From assembly GCA_002726205.1 (NCBI GenBank), contig PBSL01000008.1, positions 43,306 through 83,942 of the forward strand: a DNA stretch of 40,637 nucleotides, read 5' to 3'. The number at the start of each line of letters is the position of its first letter. Within the stretch, counting starts at the first letter, position 1. A model generated the notes under the pieces. That model saw nothing but the letters and a program-made list of their open reading frames with translations, ran no database searches and was not told the DNA's origin. Positions 39,823 through 40,637 of the stretch are shown here, piece after piece. A program made the position numbers and the translations under genes. The DNA is from Planctomycetaceae bacterium (GTDB taxonomy: Bacteria > Planctomycetota > Planctomycetia > Planctomycetales > Planctomycetaceae).

Positions 39823-40637
39823 ATGAAGATGATTGACACGACGAGCAACTGTTGCCCGGGACCCGTCTCGCGGCGTTCTTTTCTCGAAGCCGGCAGCCTG
39901 ACGCTCGGGGGGCTTTCCCTGGCCGAATTGCTTCGCCGCCGGGTGGCAGCCAAAGAATCCGGAGCGGAGATCGCCACGGATACCTCGGTGATTCTGATCT
40001 GGCTGCAGGGTGGTCCCAGTCACATGGAGACCTACGACCTGAAGCCGGAGGCACCGGTCGAGTATCGCGGCGAATTGCGGCCGATCGCGACGAAGGCCGC
40101 GGGGCTGGATGTCTGCGAACTGCTGCCACTGCACGCCCAGGTCGCCGACAAGTTCAACGTGATTCGTTCGATCGCCCATGGTTTTGGCAACCATGCCGGC
40201 GGTGCCGGTCGTTTCCTCTCGGGCTACAACCCGCTGAGGCCGCTGGACCCGAAGTCGCAGTTTCCCTGCCTGGGCCCGGTCGTCTCCAGGATGCTCGAGG
40301 GCCGTCGTGATCCGGCGATGCCCACCTACATCGCCAGCGCGACGAATGTCTACGGAGGAGGCAGTGCGAGTTTGGGACCGGCCTACCTGCCGTTCGTCGT
40401 CAGCGGTGATCCGAACAGTTCCGGTTTCAAGATGAACAACCTGTCACTTGCTCCCAAGGTCCGTGACCGGCTGAGTGATCGTCGTATGTTGCTCGATGCG
40501 TTTGATCAGCTGCGGCGGGACATCGATTCAACGCGGTTGATGGAGTCGATGGACAAGTTCAATCGCGAGGCGGTCAACCTGTTGACCAGCCAGAAGGCCA
40601 AGCGGGCGTTCGACCTGTCGCTGGAGAGCCCCCAGAC
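39823..40637 (+). CDS. DUF1501 protein with Tat-type signal, 3' truncated by the window
   Basis: An ATG-initiated frame open to the end of the window, with the stop outside. The start is 39823 (MKMIDTTS) or 39829. SRRSFLEAGSLTLGGLSLAE is a twin-arginine-type signal. The mature part begins VILIWLQGGPSHMETYDLKP, the hallmark of DUF1501, then DVCELLPLHAQVADKFNVIR, then HGFGNHAGGAGRFLSGYNPL and SSGFKMNNLSL. DUF1501 proteins are numerous in planctomycetes and distantly related to the alkaline phosphatase/sulfatase fold, usually paired with DUF1549/DUF1553 cytochrome-type proteins, so such a partner may lie just beyond the window. About 271 of an expected 420-480 residues are visible. Confidence 0.85.
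   Translation, partial: MKMIDTTSNCCPGPVSRRSFLEAGSLTLGGLSLAELLRRRVAAKESGAEIATDTSVILIWLQGGPSHMETYDLKPEAPVEYRGELRPIATKAAGLDVCELLPLHAQVADKFNVIRSIAHGFGNHAGGAGRFLSGYNPLRPLDPKSQFPCLGPVVSRMLEGRRDPAMPTYIASATNVYGGGSASLGPAYLPFVVSGDPNSSGFKMNNLSLAPKVRDRLSDRRMLLDAFDQLRRDIDSTRLMESMDKFNREAVNLLTSQKAKRAFDLSLESPQ

Noticed and set aside
38338-40194. 618-residue minus-strand frame near the right end
   Set aside because: It covers two real plus-strand genes with signal peptides; the length reflects GC-rich codon bias.
1-40637. CRISPR array, prophage, transposon or integron
   Set aside because: No spacer-repeat arrays, integrase, transposase or terminal inverted repeats were found; the two tandem repeats are 10 and 15 bp without spacers.

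Overview
The window looks like a chromosomal segment from a planctomycete, probably of the order Planctomycetales. The clues are a high GC content, a Tat-signal DUF1501 protein, a Tat-signal enolase-superfamily protein, BNR-repeat and other secreted beta-propeller proteins, a prenyltransferase-like alpha/alpha-toroid protein beside ExbB/ExbD genes, and PQQ-propeller and FHA fusions. I see no phage, insertion sequence, integrase or CRISPR array. This is housekeeping plus lineage-specific envelope DNA. Genus cannot be set from the sequence alone.

Layout. 1-5.5 kb holds a truncated acyltransferase, a glutathione peroxidase on the minus strand that reads through an in-frame TGA followed by a SECIS-like hairpin (a probable selenoprotein), a lipoprotein aldose 1-epimerase, tRNA-Thr(CGU) with its own promoter and terminator, and three tandem paralogues of a small secreted protein sharing a beta-sandwich, a hydrophobic C-terminal region and a P-x-S-P carboxyl end. 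5.5-16 kb is rich in envelope genes: lpxK, an Mpo1-like membrane protein, a very long TolC-type lipoprotein, a lipoprotein with a C-terminal cysteine cluster, kdsD, and a 1007-residue OstA/LptC-like protein. A minus-strand esterase and hpt follow; a 10-bp tandem repeat abuts the hpt promoter. 16.1-16.9 kb is a convergent bacterioferritin/bacterioferritin-associated ferredoxin pair, with a palindromic operator candidate at the bfd transcription start.

17.1-30.2 kb is one long plus-strand operon of eight genes: an alpha/alpha-toroid protein, a single-pass membrane protein with an acidic linker, ExbB/TolQ, ExbD, a zinc-ribbon ExbD, a giant FHA-TM-TPR-PQQ-propeller protein, a family-5 solute-binding-like protein, and an unknown secreted protein whose start overlaps the preceding stop. 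It reads as an energised envelope machine with no TonB, TonB-dependent receptor or TolB/Pal in the window, and is the best candidate here for an undescribed system.

30.5-35.2 kb is metabolism: metX-metW (translationally coupled) facing a minus-strand operon of split transketolase (N half, C half) and a tandem-GNAT acetyltransferase. 35.5 kb to the end is a run of exported proteins typical of planctomycete glycan use: a Tat-exported enolase-superfamily protein with unusual metal-ligand positions, a five-Asp-box sialidase-like protein, a secreted beta-propeller protein and the start of a DUF1501 protein.

lpxK and kdsD, with the OstA-like gene, indicate a lipid A/Kdo-type outer membrane. The iron-storage pair probably works as store and release. 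All functional statements come from motifs read by eye; no database search was run.
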